A DNA stretch of 12,414 bases. Origin: Chloroflexota bacterium (lineage in GTDB: Bacteria > Chloroflexota > Anaerolineae > B4-G1 > SLSP01). The notes under the pieces were generated by a model. It did no database searches and had not been told where the DNA came from. It saw only the letters and a list, made by a program, of their open reading frames with translations. How positions within the stretch are numbered: position 1 is the stretch's first letter; the number at the start of each line of letters is the position of its first letter. Shown one piece after another: positions 1 to 7,450 of this stretch. A program made the translations under genes and the position numbers. The DNA is taken from positions 1 to 12,414 of the forward strand of contig JAKJAE010000053.1 of NCBI GenBank assembly GCA_022707665.1, read 5' to 3'.

Positions 1-140
1 AACTCGGCAAGCGCAGGCATGACGATCTCATCCGGATGGACATCCATGATGGTCAGGTCGCACCTCTCCGCAGCGAGGGCCATCGCGATGCCGAGCCCAA
101 TGCCCCGGCCTGCCCCCGTAATCAGAGCAACTTTGTTCAT
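1..140 (-). CDS. SDR-family NAD(P)-dependent oxidoreductase, N-terminal fragment
   Basis: This is the first 46 codons of a short-chain dehydrogenase/reductase; the rest lies beyond the left edge. The translation opens with a beta strand followed by the Rossmann nucleotide-binding motif TGAGRGIG (residues 8-15), the SDR TGxxxGxG signature. An Asp at residue 33, at the end of the second strand (LTIMDV), suggests preference for NAD(H) over NADP(H). The catalytic Tyr-x-x-x-Lys is not in the window, so the substrate cannot be named. The ATG has a good AAGGAG at 147-152, six bases upstream. The gene begins 52 bases after the beta-galactosidase stop on the same strand, so the two are probably co-transcribed. 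Oxidation or reduction of a released sugar is a context inference only. Confidence 0.85.
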   Translation of the reverse strand, partial: MNKVALITGAGRGIGLGIAMALAAERCDLTIMDVHPDEIVMPALAE

Positions 141-192
141 GGCGACTCCTTGTATAGCGGCTGCTGGTCTCTGACTGCTACGGCAGAGTGGG

Positions 193-2262
193 CTATGCCG
201 TTAGCACCTTGACATCGTAGACGCCCAGCTCCACAACGCCGGTCAGAACCTCGCCGGTAAGCAGGTCGGTATAGGAGGCTGTGCCCAGGTCGAGCGAGGC
301 CGGTTGAGCGTTGAAGTTCATTACAAAGGCGAACGTGCGCTCGCCATCGGAACGAAGCTGTGCACTGACACCGCGGGGCAAATCGGCTCTGAGGCTTCGC
401 AGCACGTTCAGGTCTGCACAGAGGGCGGCGTACAGGTCGCTCAGGAAGCGATCATCTCCATTGGTGGCCAGATAGTAGGCCTCACCCTCTCCGTAATGGT
501 TCATCGTGAGTGCCGGCCGCCCGGCGTAGAAATCCTGCCCGTAAGTCGCAAGCACCTCGGCGTCCTCGACGTGGACCAGATCGCAGTAGTCATGGGCTGC
601 GTAGGGGCCAGATAAGCACAGGACGTTGTCCTCATCGGGCACGATGTGATTCGCTTCGCCCGGGTACAGAGCATCAATCTCTTCCGCCCAGATGCCCAAC
701 ACTTCGCGAAGCTTCCCACCGGGCCAGCCACCCAGGAAGACCAGATCGTTCTGGTCCACGATGCCGCTCCAGTAGGTGGTGACCAGCGTACCTCCCGCCC
801 TGACGAAAGCCGCAATACGCTCGTCGACGCCAGGCCGGACCATATAGAGCATCGGCGCGACCAGGAGCTTGTACTTTGTGAAGTCCTGGTCCATGTCGAT
901 GACGTCGACGGGAACCCCGCGATCCCAGAACGCCCGGTAGTGACGCTTGCAGGCGTCCAGGTATCCCTTGTCTCCCCGGCGTGGCCCCTGGGCGTCGTTC
1001 ATGGCCCAGGCATTCTCCCAATCGTAGATGATGGCCACATCGGGGCGCACTGTGGTGCCAACGATGTCGGCGAGCTTCTCCAGTTTGGTGCCCACGTCGG
1101 CAACGTCGCGGAAGACACGGGTGTTCTCATGTCCCACATGGTCGACTACGGCACCGTGGAACTTCTCGGCAGAGCCGCGGCTCTTGCGCCATTGGAAGTA
1201 CTGGACCGTGTCCGATCCATGAGCTACGGCCTGGAGCGACGAGAGTGCGTGCATACCGGGACGCTTGACCTTGGCGGCGTCCATCCAGTTTGTGGCACTG
1301 GGCACACTCTCCATCAGCATAAAGGGTCTGCCGCCCTTGAGGCTGCGGTTGATGTCGTGCACGAAGGCCACCTCGGAGGCAAGACCGATATCATCGATCG
1401 CGCCGTCCGGGCCCGGCTTGTGCCAGCGCGGGTAGCTATCCCACGAGACGACGTCGAGGTGCGGAGCCATCTTCCAATAGTTGAGGCCGGGGAACGTCCC
1501 CATCATGTTGGTCGTAACTGGCACGTCCGGGGCATAGGTTCGCAACGCCGCGATCTCGTTGCGCATGAAATCCGTCGTCTGGTCGGTGATGAAGCGCTTC
1601 CAGTCGAGGTTCAGGCCGTGCACCGATGTCTCGCCCATCTCACTGGGAGGATCGATCTCGCCCCAGTCGCTGTAGGTGTGGCTCCAGAAGGCCGTCCACC
1701 AGGCGTGGTTAAGCGCATCGAGCGTGCCATACCTCGCCTGAAGCCAGGCTCGGAAGGCCGCACGGCACATGTCGCAGTGGCACTCGCCGCTGTATTCGTT
1801 GGACAAATGCCAGACGAGGAGGGCGGGGTGGTTACCGTAGCGTTCAGCCAACTTGGCGTTGATCGTGTAGGTCTTCTGGCGATAGACCGGCGAGGTGAGG
1901 CAGTGATTGTGGCGTTGTCCGAAGAGGTTGCGCTGGCGGTTGGCGCGCACGCGGAGGACCTCGGGATAGGTGCGGGCGAGCCACGCGGGGCGTGCTCCGC
2001 TCGGTGTGGCAAGCACGGCATAGGCCCCGTTCTCTGCCAGCATGTCCATGATCCGGTCGAGCCAGTCAAAGGTGAACCGACCCTCGGCAGGCTCAAGGGC
2101 CGCCCAGGCAAAGATGCCTACCGACATCGCGTTGCAGTGCGCCAGCTTCATCAGGCGCATGTCCTCTGCCCACACATCGGGGGTCCACTGGTCCGGGTTG
2201 TAGTCACCGCCGTGCAGAAGCACGGGGGCTTTGCCGTTGATGGGGGGATAGATGTCCTTCAT
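193..2262 (-). CDS. GH42 beta-galactosidase
   Basis: A 689-aa glycoside hydrolase family 42 enzyme that hydrolyses terminal beta-galactosides with retention. The N-terminal TIM barrel spans about residues 8-400. It carries the catalytic acid/base in HLSNEY (Glu156 after Asn155) and the nucleophile in MLMES (Glu318). The four family zinc cysteines are present: Cys121 in HCLTSPVYR and Cys161, Cys163 and Cys166 in the CxCxxC cluster. The GH42 trimerisation domain (about 405-610) and a small C-terminal beta domain follow, and the length is typical. I chose the ATG at 2262 because AAGGAGG lies five bases upstream; the longer frame starting at 2343 would begin inside the predicted promoter and adds nothing family-like. 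No signal peptide is visible, so a cytoplasmic enzyme acting on imported galactosides is likely. It is first in its operon, with an SDR gene after it. Confidence 0.95.
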   Translation of the reverse strand: MKDIYPPINGKAPVLLHGGDYNPDQWTPDVWAEDMRLMKLAHCNAMSVGIFAWAALEPAEGRFTFDWLDRIMDMLAENGAYAVLATPSGARPAWLARTYPEVLRVRANRQRNLFGQRHNHCLTSPVYRQKTYTINAKLAERYGNHPALLVWHLSNEYSGECHCDMCRAAFRAWLQARYGTLDALNHAWWTAFWSHTYSDWGEIDPPSEMGETSVHGLNLDWKRFITDQTTDFMRNEIAALRTYAPDVPVTTNMMGTFPGLNYWKMAPHLDVVSWDSYPRWHKPGPDGAIDDIGLASEVAFVHDINRSLKGGRPFMLMESVPSATNWMDAAKVKRPGMHALSSLQAVAHGSDTVQYFQWRKSRGSAEKFHGAVVDHVGHENTRVFRDVADVGTKLEKLADIVGTTVRPDVAIIYDWENAWAMNDAQGPRRGDKGYLDACKRHYRAFWDRGVPVDVIDMDQDFTKYKLLVAPMLYMVRPGVDERIAAFVRAGGTLVTTYWSGIVDQNDLVFLGGWPGGKLREVLGIWAEEIDALYPGEANHIVPDEDNVLCLSGPYAAHDYCDLVHVEDAEVLATYGQDFYAGRPALTMNHYGEGEAYYLATNGDDRFLSDLYAALCADLNVLRSLRADLPRGVSAQLRSDGERTFAFVMNFNAQPASLDLGTASYTDLLTGEVLTGVVELGVYDVKVLTA

Positions 2263-2267
2263 CAGTA

Positions 2268-2274
2268 CCTCCTT
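2268..2274 (-). promoter_or_regulatory. Shine-Dalgarno of the GH42 gene
   Basis: AAGGAGG on the minus strand, five bases before the ATG at 2262. It fixes the start 27 codons inside the longest open frame. Confidence 0.85.
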
Positions 2275-2322
2275 GCGATCGGGTCCGCCGTGCACTCCTT
2301 GAGACTGCCATACCTTTCGACA

Positions 2323-2350
2323 AGCATACTCGGGCAAAGCCATGCGTCAA
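2323..2350 (-). promoter_or_regulatory. Sigma70-like promoter of the GH42-SDR operon
   Basis: On the minus strand, TTGACG (2345-2350) and TATGCT (2323-2328) are separated by 16 bases. Transcription would begin near 2316, giving a leader of roughly 55 bases before the ATG. The -35 box is identical to that of the divergent promoter, and the spacer length is the same. Confidence 0.65.
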
Positions 2351-2363
2351 CTGCAGCTTCAGT
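2350..2363. promoter_or_regulatory. Candidate operator palindrome in the divergent promoter region
   Basis: ACTGCAGCTTCAGT is a 14-base palindrome apart from one mismatched pair. It abuts the -35 box of the leftward promoter and lies about 30 bases upstream of the rightward -35. The position suits a repressor or activator site, but no regulator gene is in view and only one copy was found. Confidence 0.3.
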
Positions 2364-2391
2364 AGCACCCACCGTGACCATGAGCTCCGAT

Positions 2392-2419
2392 TTGACGCGC
2401 CGATGGTCCCCCCTATACT
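2392..2419 (+). promoter_or_regulatory. Sigma70-like promoter of the FHA-ABC transporter cassette
   Basis: TTGACG (2392-2397) and TATACT (2414-2419) are 16 bases apart. The expected start near 2426 gives a leader of about 38 bases, and an AAGGAGAGGAG ribosome-binding tract at 2444-2454 precedes the ATG at 2464. The predicted transcript begins at about the alternative GTG at 2425, which makes that start unlikely. Confidence 0.7.
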
Positions 2420-2463
2420 GACCCGTGGGTTCCCCGCATTGCCAAGGAGAGGAGTACTCTGAG

Positions 2464-5400
2464 ATGAACGCTCAGTGGGCGTTGCACATCCAGACCGAAC
2501 AGGGCAGCACAGAGTTCGCCCTCACTCGACCTACTGTGACGTTGGGCCGCGCTCCCGACAACGATGTGGTCCTCCAGGATGCGCTCGTCTCCGGGCACCA
2601 CGCTCGCCTGGATGTGGGGCCTGGGGGATGTATCGTCACAGACCTGGGCTCCACCAATGGCTCCTGGCTCAACGGCCAGCGCTTGCCACCCCAGACCCAA
2701 GTCCCTATGGCATCCGGCGGTACCTTGCGCCTTGGGCAGTGCACGATCGTGCTTGTAGCTCAGTCGCAACCGGCTGCCGCCCCGCCGCCCGGTGGCGGAG
2801 GCCAGCCGACGATTCTTGGCCCCGAGCGACGCCCGGGGCCGCCGGTCGCTGGCACGCCTGGTGGTGACGCGGGCGGAGTGCGTCGTCCCCCGCGGCCACC
2901 ACAACCGGCGGCGCCGGCACCCCACGCCTATGGCGTGCTTCAGGTGCGTCTCGCTGATGGCTCGCACGGCGAGCACCCCCTGCTCAAGCCCGTGGTTGCA
3001 CTGGGCCGCGCCGACGACAATGACGTTATCCTCGAGAGTCCCATGGTCTCGGGCCACCATCTGCAGATCACGGTCGGTTCGGATGGTCAGGCGGCGGTGA
3101 TGGACCTCGGTTCACTCAATGGCACGCGCGTCAATGGGCAGCCGCTATCGCCCCGTCGGGCACAGGGTCTGCAGCCGGGTGACACCATTCAGGTCCAGGA
3201 GTTCGCGCTGGGCGTACGCCCGGTCACGCCCCAGGCACCGGCGCCTGCCGCCGTCGCCGCGAGGGTTCGCGTCGCTCTAACACCTCCCCTGACTTTCAGG
3301 CCTGCCACTGCCGAGGCCGCTGCCCCTGGTGTTGCGGGCGCGGTTCCCGTGCCCGGCTCCACGCAGATGCTGTCGATGGACGCCCAGGAGACGATCACCA
3401 TCGGGCGCTCTCCGGACAACACGATCACGCTGGACCACCCACTGGTCAGCCGCTACCACGCGATGATCGAACGTCTGGGTACGCGGCGCCGGATCAAGGA
3501 TCTCAAGAGCGCCAACGGTGTTTTCGTCAACGGTCAACGCATTGACGAGGAGGCCTGGTTGCAGGATGGCGATGTGGTCCACATCGGGCCCGTCAAGCTA
3601 CGTTTGGCTGCTGGGCACGTGCACCAGCTCGCTGAAGAGGGCGTACGGCTGGATGCGATACGCATCAACAAGTGGGTGACCAAGGACCTGAACCTGCTGA
3701 AGGACATCTCGCTCTCGATCCAGCCACTGGAGTTTGTGGCGCTCGTGGGTCTATCGGGCTCAGGCAAGTCGACGCTCATGGATGCAGTCAATGGCTTTCG
3801 TCCAGCCACACACGGCACAGTGCTCGCTAACGGCACGAACCTCTATGAGAACTTCGATCTATTCCGCAACGATATGGGCTATGTGCCGCAGAAGGACATC
3901 GTCCATACAGAATTAACGGTCTTCAAGGCGCTGGACTATGCTGCGCAACTTCGAATGCCAGCAGATACGGCGCCTGAGGAGCGGCATCGCCGCATTATGG
4001 AGGTCCTGACCGACCTCGATCTAGAGGAACGCCGCGATCTCCCCATTCACAAGCTCTCAGGCGGCCAGCTCAAGCGTGTTTCCATTGGTGTGGAGCTGCT
4101 GACCAAGCCACGGCTGTTCTTCCTGGACGAGCCGACATCGGGCCTGGACCCGGGCACCGAGTACAACATGATGCGCCTACTGCGCAAGCTCGCGGACCAG
4201 GGACGCACCATCGTCCTGATCACGCATGCGACCAAGAACGTGATGATGTGTGACAAGGTGATCATCCTGGTCCGGGGTGGGCGTGTGGCTTTCTTTGGTC
4301 CGCCCGAGGAGGCGCTGGTCTACTTTGACCAGTACCGCACGGACTACGAGCGACGCATCAAGGACATGGAGTTCGACGACATCTACACGATCCTGGAGGA
4401 TGAGAAGCGGGGCGAACCGGAGCAGTGGGACGAGCGCTTTCGTGCCTCGCCGGCCTATCGGAGATACGTGGTGGACCGGCTCCAGAGCGCTCAGGCCGGT
4501 GCGGTCCAGATGGAGCGGGCCGCAGTTCGCCAGAAGCCAGCCAAGCGCGTCTCAGCCCTGCGGCAGTTCACCATCTTGTCGCTCCGGAACCTCAACATCA
4601 TGACCCAGGACAAGGCCAGCTTGGCGCTCATGCTGGCCCTCTCACCCATGATCGGACTGGCCGACTTCATGTGGGGGCGCCAGCTTTTCAGCACGGCATT
4701 GGGTGACGCCTTCAACATCATTACGATGCTCTTTATGATGGGCCTGATCGCGATCCTCGTGGGGGCGATGGCAAGCGTTCGCGAGATCGTCAAGGAGATC
4801 GACATCTACAAGCGTGAACGCGCGATTGCACTCAAGATCGGACCCTACGTCTTCTCCAAGCTCTGGGTGGGCGTGGTCCTCGCGCTGTATCAGGCGCTCG
4901 TGTTCATCATTACAAAAGCGCTTTTCGTCGGCTACGCGCCCCCCCAACTCAACCTCTTTGCGTGGGTGGGTGTGTTCATCACCTTGTTCATTGGGTCATT
5001 CTCCGGCTACCTGATGGGGCTCGCCATCTTAGCGGGCTCGCCCAACCAGATGGTGGCCCTGCTGATGGTTATCTTGGTGCTGGTGCCGCAGTTCCTGTTT
5101 GCTGGCGCGCTGATGCCGCTCGACCTGATCCCCGGTGGACGCATCATCAGCGCTGCGGCGACTACGCGCTGGGCCTTTGGCGCCTTTGTGCGGCTCTCCG
5201 ATGTCGGGGAGCAGCTTGCAGACGATGCATGCTGGCCCGAGGATCGCACGGTGGATGGCGAGGAGCGGGGCTGGAATGAGTGGCTGCAGGCCTCCAACGA
5301 TGAGAAGTTGGCCTCGTGCTCCTGTATGGGACCGAACCTCTTCACCCGTTGCGGCGAGTTCCCAGGCATCCTCAACCCCGAGTTCTTCGACCTGGACAAA

Positions 5401-6081
5401 CCGTCGAAACGCGTGTTTGAGGGCACAACCTATCGCAGTAACAAGCGGCTCGAGGAAGCGGTGCTGGAGGCAGTCAGGTCCTCGAGCCCCTGGCAGGCGG
5501 TGGCGCAGGAGCCGGTGGCGCCGGATATGCCGCGTCCTGACGCGTGCTTCGACGAATCCGAAGAGAGTGTTGCCGAGACGTGCGAGGTACCCGCCAAGCC
5601 CGAACCGAGTCAGCATGATCCATTGCCCTACGATCCCAACGCTGCTTGCTCACGACAGAACTTCCAGACGACCCTGGAGCAGTGCGAGTCCTTCCGCCAG
5701 GCGCTCGTGGGCTATCAGGATGGGCTTGCGCAGTGCGAGTCGGGGCTGCGCGATATGTGGACGGGGCTGCGGGATGCCTGTGAGGGGGTAAACGAGTGCA
5801 CGGCCTCGGCGACGGCCTCGGGTGATGACATCGAGGCGTGTATGAACACCTGGGAAGACGACATGAACGTCTGGGAGGACCAGATGGACGTCTACCAGGA
5901 TGCGCAGGAGGATCGCCAGCGCGCCATCAGCGGCGCTGAGGGGATGCTCAAGAGTTTCTGGGAGAAGTTCAGCTTCATCTACGGGTCAAGCGTTGTCGGG
6001 TCGTGGATCAACATGGGCCTGATCGATGCTGTGTTGCTCGTGGCAATCCTGTTCTTCCAGAAGCGCAAAGACGTGGTGTAG
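2464..6081 (+). CDS. Triple-FHA ABC half-transporter with ABCG-type permease and Cys-rich loop
   Basis: A 1205-aa fusion. Three FHA domains (about residues 8-98, 160-250, 300-385) each keep the phospho-threonine-binding set: Arg29/Ser43/Asn65, Arg182/Ser196/Asn219, Arg315/Ser329/Asn351. Pro/Gly/Ala-rich linkers separate them. An ABC ATPase follows (about 395-620): Walker A GLSGSGKST (429-437), LSGGQ (531-535), Walker B LFFLDE (551-556), His588. The permease (about 700-1205) has five TM segments between 716 and 886, then a roughly 290-residue loop with 12 cysteines, then a last TM (about 1179-1198). The ATPase-first order and the loop before the last TM match ABCG-type (ABC2 membrane) half-transporters, which work as dimers and usually export lipids or small molecules. 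The substrate is unknown. The ATG at 2464 has a strong ribosome-binding site; an in-frame GTG at 2425 is unlikely. The radical SAM gene starts on the next base. Confidence 0.93.
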   Translation: MNAQWALHIQTEQGSTEFALTRPTVTLGRAPDNDVVLQDALVSGHHARLDVGPGGCIVTDLGSTNGSWLNGQRLPPQTQVPMASGGTLRLGQCTIVLVAQSQPAAAPPPGGGGQPTILGPERRPGPPVAGTPGGDAGGVRRPPRPPQPAAPAPHAYGVLQVRLADGSHGEHPLLKPVVALGRADDNDVILESPMVSGHHLQITVGSDGQAAVMDLGSLNGTRVNGQPLSPRRAQGLQPGDTIQVQEFALGVRPVTPQAPAPAAVAARVRVALTPPLTFRPATAEAAAPGVAGAVPVPGSTQMLSMDAQETITIGRSPDNTITLDHPLVSRYHAMIERLGTRRRIKDLKSANGVFVNGQRIDEEAWLQDGDVVHIGPVKLRLAAGHVHQLAEEGVRLDAIRINKWVTKDLNLLKDISLSIQPLEFVALVGLSGSGKSTLMDAVNGFRPATHGTVLANGTNLYENFDLFRNDMGYVPQKDIVHTELTVFKALDYAAQLRMPADTAPEERHRRIMEVLTDLDLEERRDLPIHKLSGGQLKRVSIGVELLTKPRLFFLDEPTSGLDPGTEYNMMRLLRKLADQGRTIVLITHATKNVMMCDKVIILVRGGRVAFFGPPEEALVYFDQYRTDYERRIKDMEFDDIYTILEDEKRGEPEQWDERFRASPAYRRYVVDRLQSAQAGAVQMERAAVRQKPAKRVSALRQFTILSLRNLNIMTQDKASLALMLALSPMIGLADFMWGRQLFSTALGDAFNIITMLFMMGLIAILVGAMASVREIVKEIDIYKRERAIALKIGPYVFSKLWVGVVLALYQALVFIITKALFVGYAPPQLNLFAWVGVFITLFIGSFSGYLMGLAILAGSPNQMVALLMVILVLVPQFLFAGALMPLDLIPGGRIISAAATTRWAFGAFVRLSDVGEQLADDACWPEDRTVDGEERGWNEWLQASNDEKLASCSCMGPNLFTRCGEFPGILNPEFFDLDKPSKRVFEGTTYRSNKRLEEAVLEAVRSSSPWQAVAQEPVAPDMPRPDACFDESEESVAETCEVPAKPEPSQHDPLPYDPNAACSRQNFQTTLEQCESFRQALVGYQDGLAQCESGLRDMWTGLRDACEGVNECTASATASGDDIEACMNTWEDDMNVWEDQMDVYQDAQEDRQRAISGAEGMLKSFWEKFSFIYGSSVVGSWINMGLIDAVLLVAILFFQKRKDVV

Positions 6082-7278
6082 ATGACGCGTCGCCTACTGC
6101 TGATCAACCCGGCGCACCTTGTCGATGGGCGCGTCCACCGGGGGCCTGCGCAGTTCCCGATCCCCCCGCTCAACCTGGGCTATGTGGCTGCGCTCACACC
6201 GCTGGGCTGGGAGATCCGGATCATTGACGAGAACCTGCGCCTCGAGAATGGTCTGCACTGGAAGCCGGATGTCGTCGCGTTGACCGCGCTCACCCCGAAT
6301 GCACCGCGCGCCTATGAGCTTGCACTGCAGTACCGCGCTGCTGGAGCCGCGGTTGTGATTGGGGGGATGCACGCTTCGGCATTGCCCGATGAGGCGGCGC
6401 AGTTCGTGGATGCCGTCGTCGTGGGGGAGGCGGAGGGCGTTTGGGGAGAGGTACTTGCTGACGTCGAGGCGGGTGCTCTGCAGAGGCGCTATGACGGTGG
6501 GTTTGATAGCTTACGCGATCTCCTCCAGCCCAGGCGCGATCTCTATCCTCGGGGTTACTTCACCGAGGTCGCACTGACGTCAAAGGGGTGTTCCGGGCAT
6601 TGCGACTTCTGTTCGATCTGGCGCTTCTACAACCGTCGCTACCGTGTGCGCCCTGTCGATGCCGTGGTCGAAGAGCTCGCGACCCTCAGTCCGCGGAAGC
6701 TGGTCTTCCTGGCTGACGACAATCTCACGCAGGTGCCGCAGCGCGTCATCGAGCTGTGCCGTGCGCTCGTGGCACGGGGCGTACGACGTCCGCTGGCGGT
6801 CCAGGGCGGCCTGATCCTAGCCGATAACGAGGAGTTGCTCGCCTGGCTCAAGCGGGCTGGTTGTGTCTATGTGTTCGTCGGCCTGGAGACGCTCAATGCT
6901 GATGCGCTGGCCCACGTGGGCAAGCCGAATCTCCTGGGCAGCGATTCTGAGGGCTATCGAAGCCGGATCGCGGCCCTGCACCGGCATGGTCTCGGCATCT
7001 ACGGAAGCTTCATCGTTGGGTTGGATGACGACACGCCCGAGGTTTTTCCGCAGATCGAGGAGTTCGTCCTGGACGCGCAGCTGGACTGTGCGCTCGTCAA
7101 TGTGCTCTCGCCGACGCCCGGGACGACCCTTTGGGAGCGGTTTGTCGCTGAGGGACGCCTGCTGTACACGGACTTTCCGCACGATTACATCTACTACACG
7201 CAGGACAACGTTTGCTTTCAGCCGGCGCAGATGACGCCGCGGCAGCTGCAGGATGGAGTTGATTGCGCGTCTGAATAG
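6082..7278 (+). CDS. B12-binding-type radical SAM protein, probably C-terminally frameshifted
   Basis: This 398-aa protein has an N-terminal cobalamin-binding-like Rossmann domain (about residues 4-130, with PPLNLGYVAAL and VVIGGMHASALPDE) and a radical SAM barrel (about 160-360). CSGHCDFC (Cys170, Cys174, Cys177) is the CxxxCxxC motif binding the [4Fe-4S] cluster that cleaves S-adenosylmethionine. The canonical DxHxxG cobalamin motif is not visible; many B12 radical SAM methylases also lack it. Relatives methylate or rearrange lipids, tetrapyrroles and other natural products; the substrate here is unknown. The ATG follows the transporter stop with no gap, so translational coupling is likely. 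The frame ends at TAG 7276-7278, soon after MTPRQLQDG, where relatives continue through an arginine-rich tail. A matching tail lies in another frame at 7253-7417, so the annotated C-terminus (VDCASE) is probably out of frame. Confidence 0.88.
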   Translation: MTRRLLLINPAHLVDGRVHRGPAQFPIPPLNLGYVAALTPLGWEIRIIDENLRLENGLHWKPDVVALTALTPNAPRAYELALQYRAAGAAVVIGGMHASALPDEAAQFVDAVVVGEAEGVWGEVLADVEAGALQRRYDGGFDSLRDLLQPRRDLYPRGYFTEVALTSKGCSGHCDFCSIWRFYNRRYRVRPVDAVVEELATLSPRKLVFLADDNLTQVPQRVIELCRALVARGVRRPLAVQGGLILADNEELLAWLKRAGCVYVFVGLETLNADALAHVGKPNLLGSDSEGYRSRIAALHRHGLGIYGSFIVGLDDDTPEVFPQIEEFVLDAQLDCALVNVLSPTPGTTLWERFVAEGRLLYTDFPHDYIYYTQDNVCFQPAQMTPRQLQDGVDCASE

Positions 7279-7417
7279 TCCCGGCCGGCTCTTGCGGCGC
7301 GCGCGGCAGACGTGGCAGCACACAAGGAACCCTGTGGCGACCGCGATCGCTCTGGAGTGGAACCGGCGCTCCGGAGTAGCTGCCCGACGTGCACCTCTGC
7401 GTGATGCACCAGCATAG
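7253..7417 (+). pseudogene. Out-of-frame C-terminal tail of the radical SAM protein
   Basis: One reading frame over from the radical SAM gene, this stretch reads MELIARLNSPGRLLRR, then an arginine-rich segment including RNPVATAIALEWNRRS, and ends at TAG 7415-7417. The pattern (SPGRLLRR, then RNP, a short hydrophobic run and an Arg pair) resembles the usual end of long B12-binding radical SAM proteins after a MTPxxLQxG segment. Joining the frames near 7252-7258 would give a protein of roughly 440 residues. This needs one base too many, or two too few, in this copy. No classical slippery heptamer is visible, so mutation or sequencing error is more likely than programmed frameshifting. It could also be a separate 54-codon gene, but it has no ribosome-binding site of its own. 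Confidence 0.55.
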
Positions 7418-7450
7418 CCCAGCTAACCAAGCCAAGGTAGTGTGACCGCG

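Noticed and set aside
141..192. Possible internal promoter (TATACA) before the SDR gene
   Set aside because: No acceptable -35 box lies 15-18 bases upstream, and the 52-base gap fits co-transcription with the GH42 gene.
646..2421. Open frame of 591 codons on the plus strand
   Set aside because: It lies antisense to the GH42 gene, whose catalytic and zinc motifs are intact. Its translation has no recognisable domain, and GC-rich codon bias readily opens the opposite frame.
2413..3060. Open frame of 215 codons on the minus strand
   Set aside because: It is antisense to the first two FHA domains, and its predicted product is an arginine-rich shadow without family similarity.
6115..6150. DGRVHRG in the radical SAM N-terminus as a DxHxxG cobalamin-ligand motif
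   Set aside because: The spacing is wrong (Asp-x-x-x-His-x-Gly) and it sits in the first loop rather than the usual position, so it was not used as evidence for cobalamin ligation.
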